DNA from: Gammaproteobacteria bacterium | GTDB lineage: Bacteria > Pseudomonadota > Gammaproteobacteria > Steroidobacterales > Steroidobacteraceae | Assembly: GCA_016882265.1 (NCBI GenBank) | Contig: VGVB01000035.1 | Coordinates: 1 to 32,301 of the forward strand | DNA: 32,301 nucleotides | Direction: 5' to 3' | Shown: positions 20,520-32,301 of the stretch, in pieces | Position numbering within the stretch: position 1 is the stretch's first letter | Layout: each line of letters opens with the position of its first letter | Program-made: the position numbers and the translations under genes | Notes under the pieces: generated by a model | Told to the model about the DNA's origin: nothing | Database searches by the model: none | Seen by the model: the letters and a program-made list of their open reading frames with translations, nothing else

Positions 20520-22145
20520 TCAGTACTGTTCCCAGCGCTGCGGGTCCGCGAACACGATGCGGAACACGCTGCCGCCACCGCGCCGCGCCTCGTATACCAG
20601 CAGCGCGCCGTTGCAGCGCGCCAGTTCACGCGCAATGAACAGTCCGAGTCCGGTACCGTTCACGCGCGAGGTGAAGAACGGCTCGAAAACCTGGTCCGTG
20701 GCGGCCGGCTCGATGCCCGGGCCGCGATCCAGCACCTCGAGGAACGGCCGGTTGCTGCCAGCCAGCCGGCCGGCGCGCAATTCGACGCGATCGCCGGGCT
20801 CGCGCGCAGCGTAATGGAACGCGTTCTCGCACAGGTTCCACAGGATCTGGTGCAGATGGGACGGATCGACGCGGACCTCGAGCTCCGGATCGGCCATGTC
20901 CACGCTCATCTGCCCGGCATGATGACCGCCGGTGATGAGGAACTCCTGCATGAAGTCGTGCAGCCATTCGCCGAGCGGCATCCGTTCCGGTTGCGTCGTC
21001 TCGCGCCGTGCGAGCTGCTGGATGTTGCCGATGATCGCGCTGACCCGGTCGGCGTTGGTGCGGATGATTGCGGTCAGGCGCTGGTCGGAGTCCGGCATCC
21101 TGGCATCCTCGGCCAGAAGCTGGGCGGCGTGGCTGATCGCGCCGACCGGATTGCGGATCTCGTGCGCGATGCTCGCGGACAGGCGCCCGAGCGCGGCGAG
21201 GCGGGTCTGCTGGATGCGGTCGTCGAGCGCGGTCCGGTCCTCGAGGAAGATCAGCACCGGTACCGGCCGCAACTGGCCGAGCGGGGCGAAGTGCGGGCGG
21301 ATCTCGCGCAGCCCGTCGGCTGCCAGCAGGCCCGCCCCGGTCGTGTCCGTCGCGCTCGGCCCCTGGCGCCAGGTGGCGAGCAGGTACAGCAGCCGTGGTG
21401 ATACTTCGCCGAGCAGTGCGCCCGGAGCGGCATCGCCGCCGAGAATCTGCCGCGCGGATTCATTGATCAGCCGGATCCGGTCATTCTCGTCGACGACCAC
21501 CAGGCTCTCGCGCAATCGCTCGACGATGTACTGCGAGAGTTCGGCCAGGTTGGCCAGGTCAAGCTCGCGCTGGCGGACCAGCGCCTCGGTCTCGCGCAGG
21601 CGGCCGGCGAGCGGCGCGGCGGCGAGCGCCGCGGCGAAGATCACCATGCCAAGCAGCCCGGCCTGGGTCAGCTCGGAGAAGTCGGTCAGGCCGAGCAGGG
21701 CCACCAGTACCTGCTGGCCGAGCACAGCGAGCGCGGCGATCGCCGCGACGGTGGCCGCGGTGCGGACCGTCAGCAGCACGCTGATCGCCGCCACCGGCAG
21801 GATCAGCAGCAGGCCCACGCCACTCGCCGCGCCAGCGCTGGCGACCAGCAGCAGCAGCACCGCCAGCAGATCGCAGCCGACGTGCAGGAAGGCCTGCGTC
21901 CCCAGGTTCGGCCAGCGCGTCTTCAGCAGCACGATGCAGGCGACGCCGGCCGCGAACCAGGCCATCAGCGTGTAGTAATACAGCGCGGGCAGAGCCATGC
22001 CGGGCGCCGGGAACCGACCACCCAGCGCGGCGACCGCCGACAGCACGCTCGGTACGATCAGGCGATAGAGATTCAGCAGTCCGAGCACGCGCCAGGCGAG
22101 TTCCGGATCGCCGGGCGCCTGTTCGGATTCACGGCGGTTCTTCAC
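20520..22145 (-). CDS. pilS: Sensor histidine kinase PilS
   Basis: PilS is the membrane sensor kinase partner of PilR. In P. aeruginosa it senses pilin in the inner membrane. The product is 541 residues with about six N-terminal membrane segments (about 20-180) and a PAS-like domain (about 200-305). The HisKA domain has H328 in SIAHEIRNP. The ATPase domain has an N-box at N441 (NLCENAFHY), DRGPGI (473-478) and GTGLGL (497-502). All catalytic motifs are intact. The start is GTG 22145; the nearby ATG at 22150 is out of frame. PilR begins 16 bp after the stop. It is divergent from sucC across 91 bp. Confidence 0.95.
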   Translation of the reverse strand: MKNRRESEQAPGDPELAWRVLGLLNLYRLIVPSVLSAVAALGGRFPAPGMALPALYYYTLMAWFAAGVACIVLLKTRWPNLGTQAFLHVGCDLLAVLLLLVASAGAASGVGLLLILPVAAISVLLTVRTAATVAAIAALAVLGQQVLVALLGLTDFSELTQAGLLGMVIFAAALAAAPLAGRLRETEALVRQRELDLANLAELSQYIVERLRESLVVVDENDRIRLINESARQILGGDAAPGALLGEVSPRLLYLLATWRQGPSATDTTGAGLLAADGLREIRPHFAPLGQLRPVPVLIFLEDRTALDDRIQQTRLAALGRLSASIAHEIRNPVGAISHAAQLLAEDARMPDSDQRLTAIIRTNADRVSAIIGNIQQLARRETTQPERMPLGEWLHDFMQEFLITGGHHAGQMSVDMADPELEVRVDPSHLHQILWNLCENAFHYAAREPGDRVELRAGRLAGSNRPFLEVLDRGPGIEPAATDQVFEPFFTSRVNGTGLGLFIARELARCNGALLVYEARRGGGSVFRIVFADPQRWEQY

Positions 22146-22222
22146 AGCATGGCACTGTCACATGCGCTGCGGTGACCGCCGGCACCGGCGCAGGCAATTG
22201 CGACGCGATTCCGGTCGGACGC

Positions 22223-22228
22223 TACAAT
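22223..22228 (+). promoter_or_regulatory. Candidate -10 element of sucC
   Basis: TACAAT (within GCTACAAT) ends 8 nt before the sucC ATG, which puts the expected start site at or 1-3 nt before the ATG. A partial -35 (TTGCGA, 22198-22203) lies at a long 19-nt spacing. Confidence 0.45.
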
Positions 22229-22236
22229 GGCGTTCC

Positions 22237-23411
<1,175 letters not shown>

Positions 23412-23415
<4 letters not shown>

Positions 23416-24281
23416 GTATCCTGGTCAACCGCCACAGCCGCGTCATCTGCCAGGGCTTCACCGGCAAGCAGGGTACTTTCCACGCCGAGCAGGCGCTCGC
23501 CTACGGCACGCAGCTCTGCGGCGGCGTAACGCCCGGGCGCGGCGGCAGCCGGCATCTCGGCCTGCCGGTGTTCGATACCGTGCACGATGCCGTGGCGCAG
23601 ACCGGCGCCGAAGTCAGCATGATCTACGTGCCGGCCGCGCACGCGGCGGACTCGATCCTCGAAGCGGCCGACGCCGGCATCGCGCTGATTGTCTGTATCA
23701 CCGAAGGCATCCCGGTCAATGACATGGTCCGGGTCAAGGCGGCCCTGGCCGGGCGCGACTGCCGGCTGGTCGGGCCGAACTGCCCGGGCGTGATCACACC
23801 GGGCGAATGCAAGGTCGGCATCATGCCGGGCTTCATCCACCAGCCGGGCCGGGTCGGCATCGTGTCGCGGTCTGGCACGCTGACCTACGAGGCCGTGTTC
23901 CAGACCACGCAGCTCGGGCTCGGCCAGAGCAGTTGCGTCGGCATCGGCGGCGATCCGGTGCGCGGCATGAATTTCATCGATGTGCTCGCGCTGTTCGAAG
24001 CCGATCCGGCCACCGCGGGCATTGTCATGGTCGGCGAAATCGGCGGCGGCGACGAGGAGGCCGCCGCGGCCTTCATCCGCGACCACGTGCGCAAACCGGT
24101 GGTCGCCTATATCGCCGGAGTCACCGCGCCGCCCGGCAAGCGCATGGGCCATGCCGGCGCGGTTATCGCCGGCGGCAAGGGCACCGCGGCCGACAAGTTC
24201 GCCGCGCTCGAAGCGGCCGGCGTGCGGACCGTGCGCTCCCCGGCCGAGCTCGGCAGCGGCATGCGGGCCGCGCTCGGCTGA
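23412..24281 (+). CDS. sucD: Succinyl-CoA synthetase alpha subunit
   Basis: This is the alpha subunit, which binds CoA and carries the phosphorylated active-site histidine, H247 in [16 protein letters not shown]. Its 289 residues equal the E. coli protein. [12 protein letters not shown] near the N-terminus is the CoA-binding Rossmann motif, and [12 protein letters not shown] and SRSGTLTYE are conserved family signatures. The ATG overlaps the sucC stop by 4 nt, indicating translational coupling for equal subunit supply. The nadE ATG follows 10 nt after the stop, so the three genes are probably one transcript. Confidence 0.98.
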
Positions 24282-24291
24282 GTGACGCCGC

Positions 24292-25914
24292 ATGGCTGCG
24301 GCCCTGCGCATCGCGCTGGCGCAGATCGACCCGACGGTCGGTGATGCCCCGGGCAACGCCCGGCGCGTGATCGAACGCGTCAGCGCGGCGCGCGCCGCGG
24401 GCGCCGGCCTCGTTGTGCTGCCGGAACTGGTGCTGTCCGGTTATCCGCCGGAGGATCTGCTGTTCCATCGCGGCTTCCGCCGCCGCGTCGAGGCGGCGCT
24501 CGGTAGTGTCGCCGACGTGGCCCGCGGCATCGACGTGCTGCTCGGCTACCCGGAATATGCGGACGGTGCGATCTACAACACGGCGGCCTGGTTGCGTGAT
24601 GGGACCGTGCTCGCGCGTTACCGCAAGCAGGCGCTGCCGAATTATCAGGTGTTCGACGAGAAGCGTTACTTTGCCGCGGGTACGGCGCCGGTCGTGGTTG
24701 CGGCCGGCGGCATTCCGGTCGCGCCACTGATCTGCGAGGACGTCTGGCTGCCGGGGCCGGCGGCGGCGGCACGGGCCGCGGGCGCCGCGCTGGCGGTCGT
24801 GCTGAACGCTTCGCCCTACGAGCAGCTCAAGCAGCGCCGGCGCGAGGCCGAGCTCGCCGCGCGCGCGCAGGAGACCGGGCTGCCGTTCGTGTACCTGAAC
24901 CTGGTCGGCGGCCAGGACGAACTCGTGTTCGACGGGCGCTCGTTCGTGGTCGCGGCTGATGGCGCAGTGGTGCACCGCGCGCCAGCCTTCGCCGAGTCGC
25001 TGGAGTGCCTCGACTTCGCAGCGGGACCCGCCGGCGTGTTCCCGGTCGGTGGCCGCATCGAACCGCCGCTGGATCCGGACGAAAGCGTGTACCGGGCCAT
25101 CGTGACCGGCGTGCGCGACTACGTCGGCAAGCACGACTTTCCCGGCGTCGTGCTCGGCCTGTCCGGCGGCGTGGACTCGGCGCTGGTGCTGGCGCTCGCC
25201 GTGGACGCGCTGGGTGCGCAGCGCGTGCATGCGGTGCTGCTGCCGTCGCGGTACACGTCGCCGATGTCGCGCGACGATGCCACGGCGCTGGCCCGGAACT
25301 TCGGCGTCCGCTGGTCAGTGATCCCGATCGAAGGCATGTTCGAGGCGACGCTGGCGGCGCTCGCCGGCGAGTTCGCCGGGCGTGCGCCGGACACGACCGA
25401 AGAAAATATCCAGGCGCGCTGCCGCGGCATGGTGCTCATGGCGATCTCGAACAAGACCGGTTCGATGCTGCTGACCACCGGCAACAAGAGCGAGATGGCG
25501 GTCGGCTACGCGACGCTGTACGGCGACATGGCCGGCGGCTACGCGCCGATCAAGGACTGCAGCAAGACCCTGGTGTACCGTCTCGCCCGCTGGCGCAACG
25601 CCCGGGATGCGGTGATCCCGGAGCGCGTGCTGACCCGGCCGCCGACGGCGGAACTGCGGGAAAACCAGCTCGATTCGGACAGCCTGCCGCCGTACGAGGT
25701 GCTCGATCCGATTCTCGAGGCGTTCATCGAGGAGGACCGTTCGGTCGACGAGATCATCGCCCGGGGCTTCGAGCGTGCCACGGTCGTGCGCGTCCTCGAG
25801 ATGGTCAAGCGCAACGAATACAAGCGCCGCCAGGCCCCGCCGGGCGTGCGCGTGAGCCGGCGTGCTTTCGGCCGCGACTGGCGCTACCCGATCACCTCCG
25901 GCTATCGGCCGTAA
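24292..25914 (+). CDS. nadE: Glutamine-dependent NAD+ synthetase
   Basis: This two-domain enzyme makes NAD+ from nicotinic acid adenine dinucleotide using ATP and glutamine. The N-terminal nitrilase-type glutaminase domain has the triad E45 (LPELVLSGYPPEDLL), K112 (RKQALPNY) and C148 (LICEDVWLP). The C-terminal synthetase domain has the PP-loop SGGVDS at 291-296, then TGNKSEMAVGYATLYGDM. The 540-residue length is normal for the glutamine-dependent form. The ATG at 24292 lies 10 nt after sucD. The TAA stop (25912-25914) lies inside the arm of a 60-bp palindrome, so the last codon context appears to come from an inserted element. Confidence 0.97.
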   Translation: MAAALRIALAQIDPTVGDAPGNARRVIERVSAARAAGAGLVVLPELVLSGYPPEDLLFHRGFRRRVEAALGSVADVARGIDVLLGYPEYADGAIYNTAAWLRDGTVLARYRKQALPNYQVFDEKRYFAAGTAPVVVAAGGIPVAPLICEDVWLPGPAAAARAAGAALAVVLNASPYEQLKQRRREAELAARAQETGLPFVYLNLVGGQDELVFDGRSFVVAADGAVVHRAPAFAESLECLDFAAGPAGVFPVGGRIEPPLDPDESVYRAIVTGVRDYVGKHDFPGVVLGLSGGVDSALVLALAVDALGAQRVHAVLLPSRYTSPMSRDDATALARNFGVRWSVIPIEGMFEATLAALAGEFAGRAPDTTEENIQARCRGMVLMAISNKTGSMLLTTGNKSEMAVGYATLYGDMAGGYAPIKDCSKTLVYRLARWRNARDAVIPERVLTRPPTAELRENQLDSDSLPPYEVLDPILEAFIEEDRSVDEIIARGFERATVVRVLEMVKRNEYKRRQAPPGVRVSRRAFGRDWRYPITSGYRP

Positions 25915-25970
25915 AAGGGGACGCTTCCCTTTTTCGGCCAAGACCGAAAAAGGGAAGCGTCCCCTTTTAC
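25911..25970. repeat. 60-bp REPIN-like perfect palindrome between nadE and bamD
   Basis: Two perfect 27-bp arms (25911-25937 and 25944-25970) surround the 6-nt loop CCAAGA. The arm begins GTAAAAGGGGACGCTTCCC and continues with T5 and CGG. The left arm holds the nadE TAA (25912-25914); the right arm holds the bamD TAA (25967-25969). It resembles short repeats with a GGGGAC core that are spread by RAYT-type transposases, but no transposase or second copy is in the window. It could also act as a bidirectional 3'-end hairpin. Confidence 0.85.
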
Positions 25971-26755
25971 CAGAATGGCCACCAGTCGCGGCGGCGACGG
26001 GAGGCCGGCGGGGCGCCGGAGTAGTTGAGGGCATAGACCGCGCGTGACTGTGCGGCCAGTTCCTCGAGGCCGAGCCCCTCGTAGGCCGCAGTCATGATCC
26101 CGACCGCCCGGCGGGTGGCCGGGGCGCCGTCATAATTCTCGACGCAGTAGCGCGTCCGCGCCAGCGCCGCGACCCAGGCCTTGCGCTTCAGGTAGTAGTT
26201 GGCGACATGCACTTCGTAGTCGGCCAGCCGGTTGCGCAGGAAGATCATGCGGGCGCGGGCATCGTGCGCATAGGGGCTGTTCGGGTAGCGCTCGACCAGG
26301 GTTGCGAACGACTGAAATGAACTGCGCGCGTCCTGCGGCGGGCGGTGCGTCAGGTCGGCCCGGAACCAGCGCTCGAGGAAGTTGGCCGAGCGCTCGAAGT
26401 GCACGAGCCCCTTGATGTACCAGGCATAGTCGACGCGCGGGTGGGTCGGGTTCTCGCGGATGAACTGATCGGCCGAGTCGATGGCCGATTCCGGCTGCCG
26501 GGCCTTGTAGTAGGCGTACAGGATGTCGAGCCGCGCCTGGCGTGCATACTCGCTGAACGGGTAGCGCGCCTCCAGCGCCTCGTAGTAACGCACCGCGTTG
26601 CGATGATCGCCCGACATCAGCGTGTGATGGGCGCGTTCGTAGAGCTTCTCCGGCGCGAGCTGCTCGGCGGCGCGCTCGCGGCCACCGCAGGCGGTGACGG
26701 CTACGGCGCAGCAGGCGAGCAACGCCGTGCGCACCCATCGATTGGTTCGCTGCAA
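25967..26755 (-). CDS. bamD: Outer-membrane assembly lipoprotein BamD
   Basis: BamD is the essential lipoprotein of the Bam complex that inserts beta-barrel proteins into the outer membrane. The hydrophobic stretch TALLACCAVAVTAC followed by GG ends in a lipobox with the Cys to be acylated. The mature part of about 240 residues has TPR-like helices (EKLYERAHHTLMSGDHRNAV, the YPFSEYARQARLDILYAYYK repeat) and the family segment HPRVDYAWYIKGLVHFE. No in-frame ATG fits: the ATG at 26818 would give a 43-residue leader and overlap the rluD start. A TTG at 26755 or a GTG at 26734 is preferred; both are downstream of the -10 element at 26786-26791. The TAA stop lies in the palindrome. Confidence 0.9.
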   Translation of the reverse strand: MQRTNRWVRTALLACCAVAVTACGGRERAAEQLAPEKLYERAHHTLMSGDHRNAVRYYEALEARYPFSEYARQARLDILYAYYKARQPESAIDSADQFIRENPTHPRVDYAWYIKGLVHFERSANFLERWFRADLTHRPPQDARSSFQSFATLVERYPNSPYAHDARARMIFLRNRLADYEVHVANYYLKRKAWVAALARTRYCVENYDGAPATRRAVGIMTAAYEGLGLEELAAQSRAVYALNYSGAPPASRRRRDWWPFW

Positions 26756-26785
26756 GGGACTGGACCCCGGCTGTTGGACCGTCGC

Positions 26786-26791
26786 AGTATA
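26786..26791 (-). promoter_or_regulatory. Candidate -10 element of bamD
   Basis: TATACT on the minus strand (within GCTATACT) is a strong -10 hexamer, 30 nt before the TTG chosen as the bamD start. It lies in the short bamD-rluD gap. No good -35 is present. It argues against bamD starts upstream of 26780. Confidence 0.5.
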
Positions 26792-26816
26792 GCGGCAAAG
26801 ACCCCGGCCCGGCCGC

Positions 26817-27794
26817 ATGAGTTCCACCCGTATCCATCACGTCCTGCAATTGCCGCCGGCAGTCGCCGGTCGGCGCCTCGACCAGGCGCTGGCCGCGGCG
26901 CTGCCGCAGCATTCGCGCACGCGCCTGCGGCGCTGGATCGACGGCGGCCGGATTCTGGTGGATGGCCGGGTCCTGCGGGCGCGCGATCCGGTCGCCGGAG
27001 GCGAGCTGGTGCTCGTGGATGCAGTGCTCGATGACCTGGTCGAGCCGCGGCCACAGGCGCTGGACCTCACGCTGCGCTGGCAGGATCCGGACCTGTACGT
27101 CGTCGACAAGCCCGCCGGTCTCGTCGTGCATCCGGGCGCCGGCAACCCGGACCGCACGCTGCAGAACGCGCTGCTGGCGCTGGATCCGGCACTGGCCGGC
27201 CTGCCGCGCGCCGGCATCGTGCACCGCCTCGACAAGGACACCTCAGGCCTGCTGCTGGTGGCCCGCACGGAACTGGCGCAGCGGCGTCTGACCGCCGCGC
27301 TCGCGGCCCGGGCGATCCACCGCGAGTACCACGCGATCTGCGCCGGCGTGCTGACCGGCGGCGGCACGATCGACGCGCCGATCGACCGCCACCCGGTGAA
27401 CCGCGTGCGGATGAGCGTGCGCGCCGGCGGCCGGCCGGCGGTGACCCACTATCGCGTCATCGAACGCTTCCGGGCCCACACCTGGGTGCGCGTGTTGCTC
27501 GAGACCGGACGCACGCACCAGATCCGCCTGCATCTGGCGCACGCGGGTTGGCCGCTGGTCGGCGACCCGGTCTACGGCGGGCGGCTGCGGCTGCCGCCGG
27601 CGGTGACCCCTGAATTGCGTGCTGCACTGCGTGGTTTCAGGCGCCAGGCGCTGCATGCGGCGAAGCTGGTATTCCCGCATCCGTGCGCCGGCCGGCAGAT
27701 CGAGGTCAGCGCGCCGCTGCCGGAGGATTTCTCGGCGCTGCTGGCGGCGCTGCGCGACGATGCGCGCCGGGGAGGAGCTGGCGATGGACCCTGA
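26817..27794 (+). CDS. rluD: 23S rRNA pseudouridine synthase RluD
   Basis: RluD makes pseudouridines 1911, 1915 and 1917 in helix 69 of 23S rRNA. The 325-residue product has an N-terminal S4 RNA-binding domain (GRRLDQALAAALPQHSRTRLRRWI) and the RluA-type catalytic domain. The nucleophile D139 is in GIVHRLDKDTSGLL, at the same number as in E. coli RluD. VDKPAGLVVHPG, ETGRTHQIRLHL and GDPVYGG are further family motifs. The ATG at 26817 was chosen. The divergent bamD is the usual neighbour of rluD, which supports RluD rather than RluC or RluA. The 3' end overlaps pgeF by 11 nt. Confidence 0.96.
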   Translation: MSSTRIHHVLQLPPAVAGRRLDQALAAALPQHSRTRLRRWIDGGRILVDGRVLRARDPVAGGELVLVDAVLDDLVEPRPQALDLTLRWQDPDLYVVDKPAGLVVHPGAGNPDRTLQNALLALDPALAGLPRAGIVHRLDKDTSGLLLVARTELAQRRLTAALAARAIHREYHAICAGVLTGGGTIDAPIDRHPVNRVRMSVRAGGRPAVTHYRVIERFRAHTWVRVLLETGRTHQIRLHLAHAGWPLVGDPVYGGRLRLPPAVTPELRAALRGFRRQALHAAKLVFPHPCAGRQIEVSAPLPEDFSALLAALRDDARRGGAGDGP

Positions 27795-28542
27795 GCTGCA
27801 GTTCCTGCGACCGGACTGGCCGGCCCCGCCATCGGTCCGGGCGGTCGTTTCGACGCGTGCCGGCGGCGTCAGTCGTGGCCACTGGGCCGGCTTGAACCTG
27901 GCCGATCATGTTGGCGACGACCCGGACGCAGTGGCGGAGAACCGGCGGCGCCTGCGCGCGGCGCTCGCGTTGCCGGCCGAGCCTTTCTGGCTGACCCAGG
28001 TGCACGGCACGGTCGTTGCGGTTGCCGGCGGCGCCGAGCGGCCGCCGGCCGACGCAGGCATCACGCGTGAACCGGGGCGCGTCTGCGCCACCCTGACCGC
28101 GGACTGCCTGCCGGTGCTCTTCGCCAGCCGCAGCGGTGACCGCGTCGGCATCGCTCACGCCGGCTGGCGCGGACTGGCGGACGGCGTGGTCGAAGCGACC
28201 GTCCGGTCATTGGGCGGCGACCCGACCGAACTGCTGGCCTGGCTCGGCCCGGCTATCGGGCCGCAGTCGTTCGAGGTCGGACCGGACGTCCGTGACGCCT
28301 TCCTGGCGGTGGCCGCGAGCGCCGCGGCTCACTGCCGGCCAACAGCCCCCGACCGCTGGCTCGTGGACCTGTATGGCATCGCCCGGCAGCGGCTGGCCGC
28401 CTGCGGTGTCACCGCGGTCTTCGGCGGCGGCCTGTGTACGTACCGGGACGGCGCGCGTTTCTATTCCTTCCGGCGCGATGCGACGACGGGCCGCATGGCC
28501 TCGCTGATCTGGCTGCTGCCGCCGTCGGCGGCGGGCGGCTGA
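27784..28542 (+). CDS. pgeF: PgeF/YfiH family peptidoglycan editing protein (multicopper polyphenol oxidase family)
   Basis: This 252-residue protein belongs to the YfiH/DUF152 family. E. coli PgeF removes wrongly incorporated L-Ser from UDP-MurNAc peptides; other members act as purine nucleoside phosphorylases or were called laccases. The metal-site residues are H74 (QVHG), C108 (TADCLPV) and H125 (AHAGWRG), and the FGGGLCTYRD segment is also typical. The ATG at 27784 overlaps the end of rluD by 11 nt and is preceded by a GGGGAGGAG ribosome binding site. The rluD-pgeF pair, often followed by clpB, is widely conserved in this class. Confidence 0.92.
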   Translation: MDPELQFLRPDWPAPPSVRAVVSTRAGGVSRGHWAGLNLADHVGDDPDAVAENRRRLRAALALPAEPFWLTQVHGTVVAVAGGAERPPADAGITREPGRVCATLTADCLPVLFASRSGDRVGIAHAGWRGLADGVVEATVRSLGGDPTELLAWLGPAIGPQSFEVGPDVRDAFLAVAASAAAHCRPTAPDRWLVDLYGIARQRLAACGVTAVFGGGLCTYRDGARFYSFRRDATTGRMASLIWLLPPSAAGG

Positions 28543-28543
28543 C

Positions 28544-29326
28544 GTGAACTCCACGCTGGCGCTGCTGCTGCTGTGCACCGCCACGGGCGGAGCCCTGAGT
28601 GCACTGCTCGCCGGGGGCTTCCTGCTGTTGCCGGCAGCGCGCCGCGAACGCCTGGTCCCGCACCTGGTCAGTTTTGCGACTGGCGCGCTGCTCGGCGCTG
28701 CGCTGCTGGCGTTGTTGCCGCATGCGCTGGAAAGCGCCGGGCCGGACCGCGTGCATGGCATCGGTCTGGCGCTCGCCGCCGGAATCATCATCTTCTTCGT
28801 GCTCGAGAAATTCGTCCTCTGGCGCCATTGCCACGCCGACCCGTGCGAGGCGCACGCGCCAACCGATCAGCACCGCGCCCGCGCCTCGGCCAACCTGGTC
28901 CTGTGGGGCGATGGTTTCCACAACACGCTGGACGGCATGCTGATCGCGGCGGCATTCCTGACTGATCCGCACCTCGGCGTCGTCACCGTGGTCGCGGTCT
29001 TCGCGCACGAGATCCCGCAGGAGATCGGCGATCTCGCCATCCTGCTGCATGGCGGCATGGGGCGGCGCCGGGCGCTGCTGCTGAACGTTGCGGTCAGCCT
29101 GACCTCGGTGTTCGGCGCGGTCGTGGCCTGGTATCTGCTGGCCGGGGCGCTCGCCGTGCTGCCGTACGCGCTGGCGCTCGCCGCCGCCAGCTTCCTGTAC
29201 ATCGCCGTGGCCGACCTGATCCCGGGCCTGCATCGGCGCGTGGACGCCAGGACCTCGATCGAGCAGGTGCTGCTGATCGCCGTCGGCGTGCTGGTGATCG
29301 CGCTGTCCCGCGCCCTCGCGCATTGA
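28544..29326 (+). CDS. ZIP family divalent metal transporter
   Basis: This 260-residue polytopic membrane protein of the ZIP family is expected to carry zinc or another divalent cation into the cytoplasm. About eight hydrophobic segments are visible. The two metal-binding helices are intact: [13 protein letters not shown] (helix 4) and [17 protein letters not shown] (helix 5). The cytoplasmic loop between helices 3 and 4 ([17 protein letters not shown]) is rich in His and Cys, as is usual for metal sensing or handover. The start is GTG 28544, 1 nt after the pgeF stop, so it is probably co-translated with pgeF. The metal and the direction of transport cannot be fixed from sequence. Confidence 0.88.
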   Translation: MNSTLALLLLCTATGGALSALLAGGFLLLPAARRERLVPHLVSFATGALLGAALLALLPHALESAGPDRVHGIGLALAAGIIIFFVLEKFVLWRHCHADPCEAHAPTDQHRARASANLVLWGDGFHNTLDGMLIAAAFLTDPHLGVVTVVAVFAHEIPQEIGDLAILLHGGMGRRRALLLNVAVSLTSVFGAVVAWYLLAGALAVLPYALALAAASFLYIAVADLIPGLHRRVDARTSIEQVLLIAVGVLVIALSRALAH

Positions 29327-29349
29327 AAACGCGCGGGCCCGGCCTCATC
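29323..29349 (+). promoter_or_regulatory. Candidate sigma-32 heat-shock promoter of clpB
   Basis: ATTGAAA (overlapping the TGA of the preceding gene) and CCTCATC, 14 bp apart, resemble the RpoH consensus CTTGAAA-N11-16-CCCCATnT. The expected start site is near 29357, about 25 nt before the clpB ATG. Heat-shock control of clpB is the rule in proteobacteria, which supports the reading. Confidence 0.45.
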
Positions 29350-29352
29350 GAT

Positions 29353-29374
29353 CGGGCAACGCCCGTTACGGGAG
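29353..29374 (+). promoter_or_regulatory. Two competing hairpins over the clpB ribosome binding site
   Basis: CGGGC-aac-GCCCG (29353-29365) and CCCG-tta-CGGG (29362-29372) share the middle strand, so only one can form. The second covers the start of the GGGAG ribosome binding site (29370-29374). The stems are short, and any regulatory role is inferred. Confidence 0.3.
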
Positions 29375-29381
29375 CTGTGCG

Positions 29382-31955
<2,574 letters not shown>

Positions 31956-31960
31956 CGCGC

Positions 31961-32301
31961 ATGCCGTTCTACGAGTACCAGTGCTCGGCCTGCGGGCACG
32001 ACCATGAGGAATTACAGAAAGTCACCGACCGGCCGCTGCGCAAGTGCCCGGACTGCGGGCGCAGCGCACTGCGCCGGCTGATCTCGGCGCCGGTGTTCCG
32101 GCTGAAGGGCCGCGGCTGGTACGAAACGGACTTCAAGTCCGGCGAGGAACGCCAGCGCAACCTGGCCGGGGAGAAGGAGCCGCCGGCCGAGAAGCCGAAG
32201 ACGGAGGCGGCGCCGTCCGCCGCCGCGGCCGACTCGGCCGCGCCCGCCAGGGAAGCGACGCCGGCGCAGCCGGCCGCTGCCGCTCCCGCGCCAGCGGCGC
32301 A
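31961..32301 (+). CDS. FmdB-family zinc-ribbon protein (3' end beyond window)
   Basis: This is a small protein with the FmdB/CxxC zinc-ribbon fold; 113 codons are seen and the stop lies outside the window. MPFYEYQCSACGHDHEELQK supplies the first CxxC and KCPDCGR the second, with RLISAPVFRLKGRGWYETDF as the conserved second half. The rest is a Pro/Ala/Glu-rich tail. The role of the family is not well established; the name comes from a proposed regulator of formamidase. The ATG is 5 nt after the clpB stop, so it is likely expressed with clpB. In related genomes this gene commonly precedes aspS, which could be checked just downstream. Confidence 0.88.
   Translation, partial: MPFYEYQCSACGHDHEELQKVTDRPLRKCPDCGRSALRRLISAPVFRLKGRGWYETDFKSGEERQRNLAGEKEPPAEKPKTEAAPSAAAADSAAPAREATPAQPAAAAPAPAA

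Noticed and set aside
25911..25970. Reading the palindrome as a standard rho-independent terminator
   Set aside because: The stem is far longer than usual and neither side is followed by a T-tract outside the repeat. A repeat element is the better primary call, although it may still affect 3' ends.

Overview
The window is a gene-dense, very GC-rich chromosomal segment of a gammaproteobacterium. The gene order ftsZ-lpxC-dciA-M23 peptidase-secA-mutT, followed by yacG-zapD-coaE-pilD-pilC-pilB-pilA, is the classical gammaproteobacterial dcw-to-pilus neighbourhood. The pilSR genes next to sucCD, and the nadE-bamD-rluD-pgeF-clpB run, point by inference to the Xanthomonadales/Nevskiales side of the class. 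No rRNA, tRNA, CRISPR array or phage gene was seen.

Layout. Positions 1-6035 hold housekeeping genes for cell division (ftsZ end), lipid A synthesis (lpxC), helicase loading (dciA, minus strand), a membrane-anchored M23 peptidase, protein export (secA) and nucleotide sanitation (mutT). Positions 5992-10553 hold two divergent exported serine peptidases of family S9, one DPP-IV-like and one prolyl-oligopeptidase-like. They interrupt the usual mutT-yacG junction. From 22145 down to 10561 the minus strand carries a type IV pilus block, pilS-pilR-pilA-(alkaline-phosphatase-superfamily membrane protein)-pilB-pilC-pilD, followed by coaE-zapD-yacG. Positions 22237-25914 (plus) carry sucC-sucD-nadE. 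BamD (minus) and rluD-pgeF-ZIP transporter-clpB-fmdB (plus) fill the right end.

The pilus block is the most informative part. PilS and PilR form the two-component system that normally switches on pilA through sigma-54. Upstream of pilA there is a perfect -24/-12 promoter, a near-consensus IHF site, and three helically phased GCGTCAC half-sites that overlap the pilR stop codon. As written, pilR is frameshifted at a seven-base homopolymer just before its DNA-binding domain. A five-helix membrane protein with a Thr nucleophile lies between pilA and pilB and carries a ten-base G tract near its 3' end. It resembles phospho-group transferases and may modify pilin.

Other non-coding structure includes a perfect 27-bp inverted repeat that supplies the stop codons of both nadE and bamD, a recurring GCTAnAnT -10-like octamer before five genes, a possibly leaderless sucC, and a candidate heat-shock promoter with two competing hairpins before clpB. 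Nothing here is clearly a wholly new system. The strongest leads are the pilin-modification candidate, the pilA regulatory region and the palindromic repeat.
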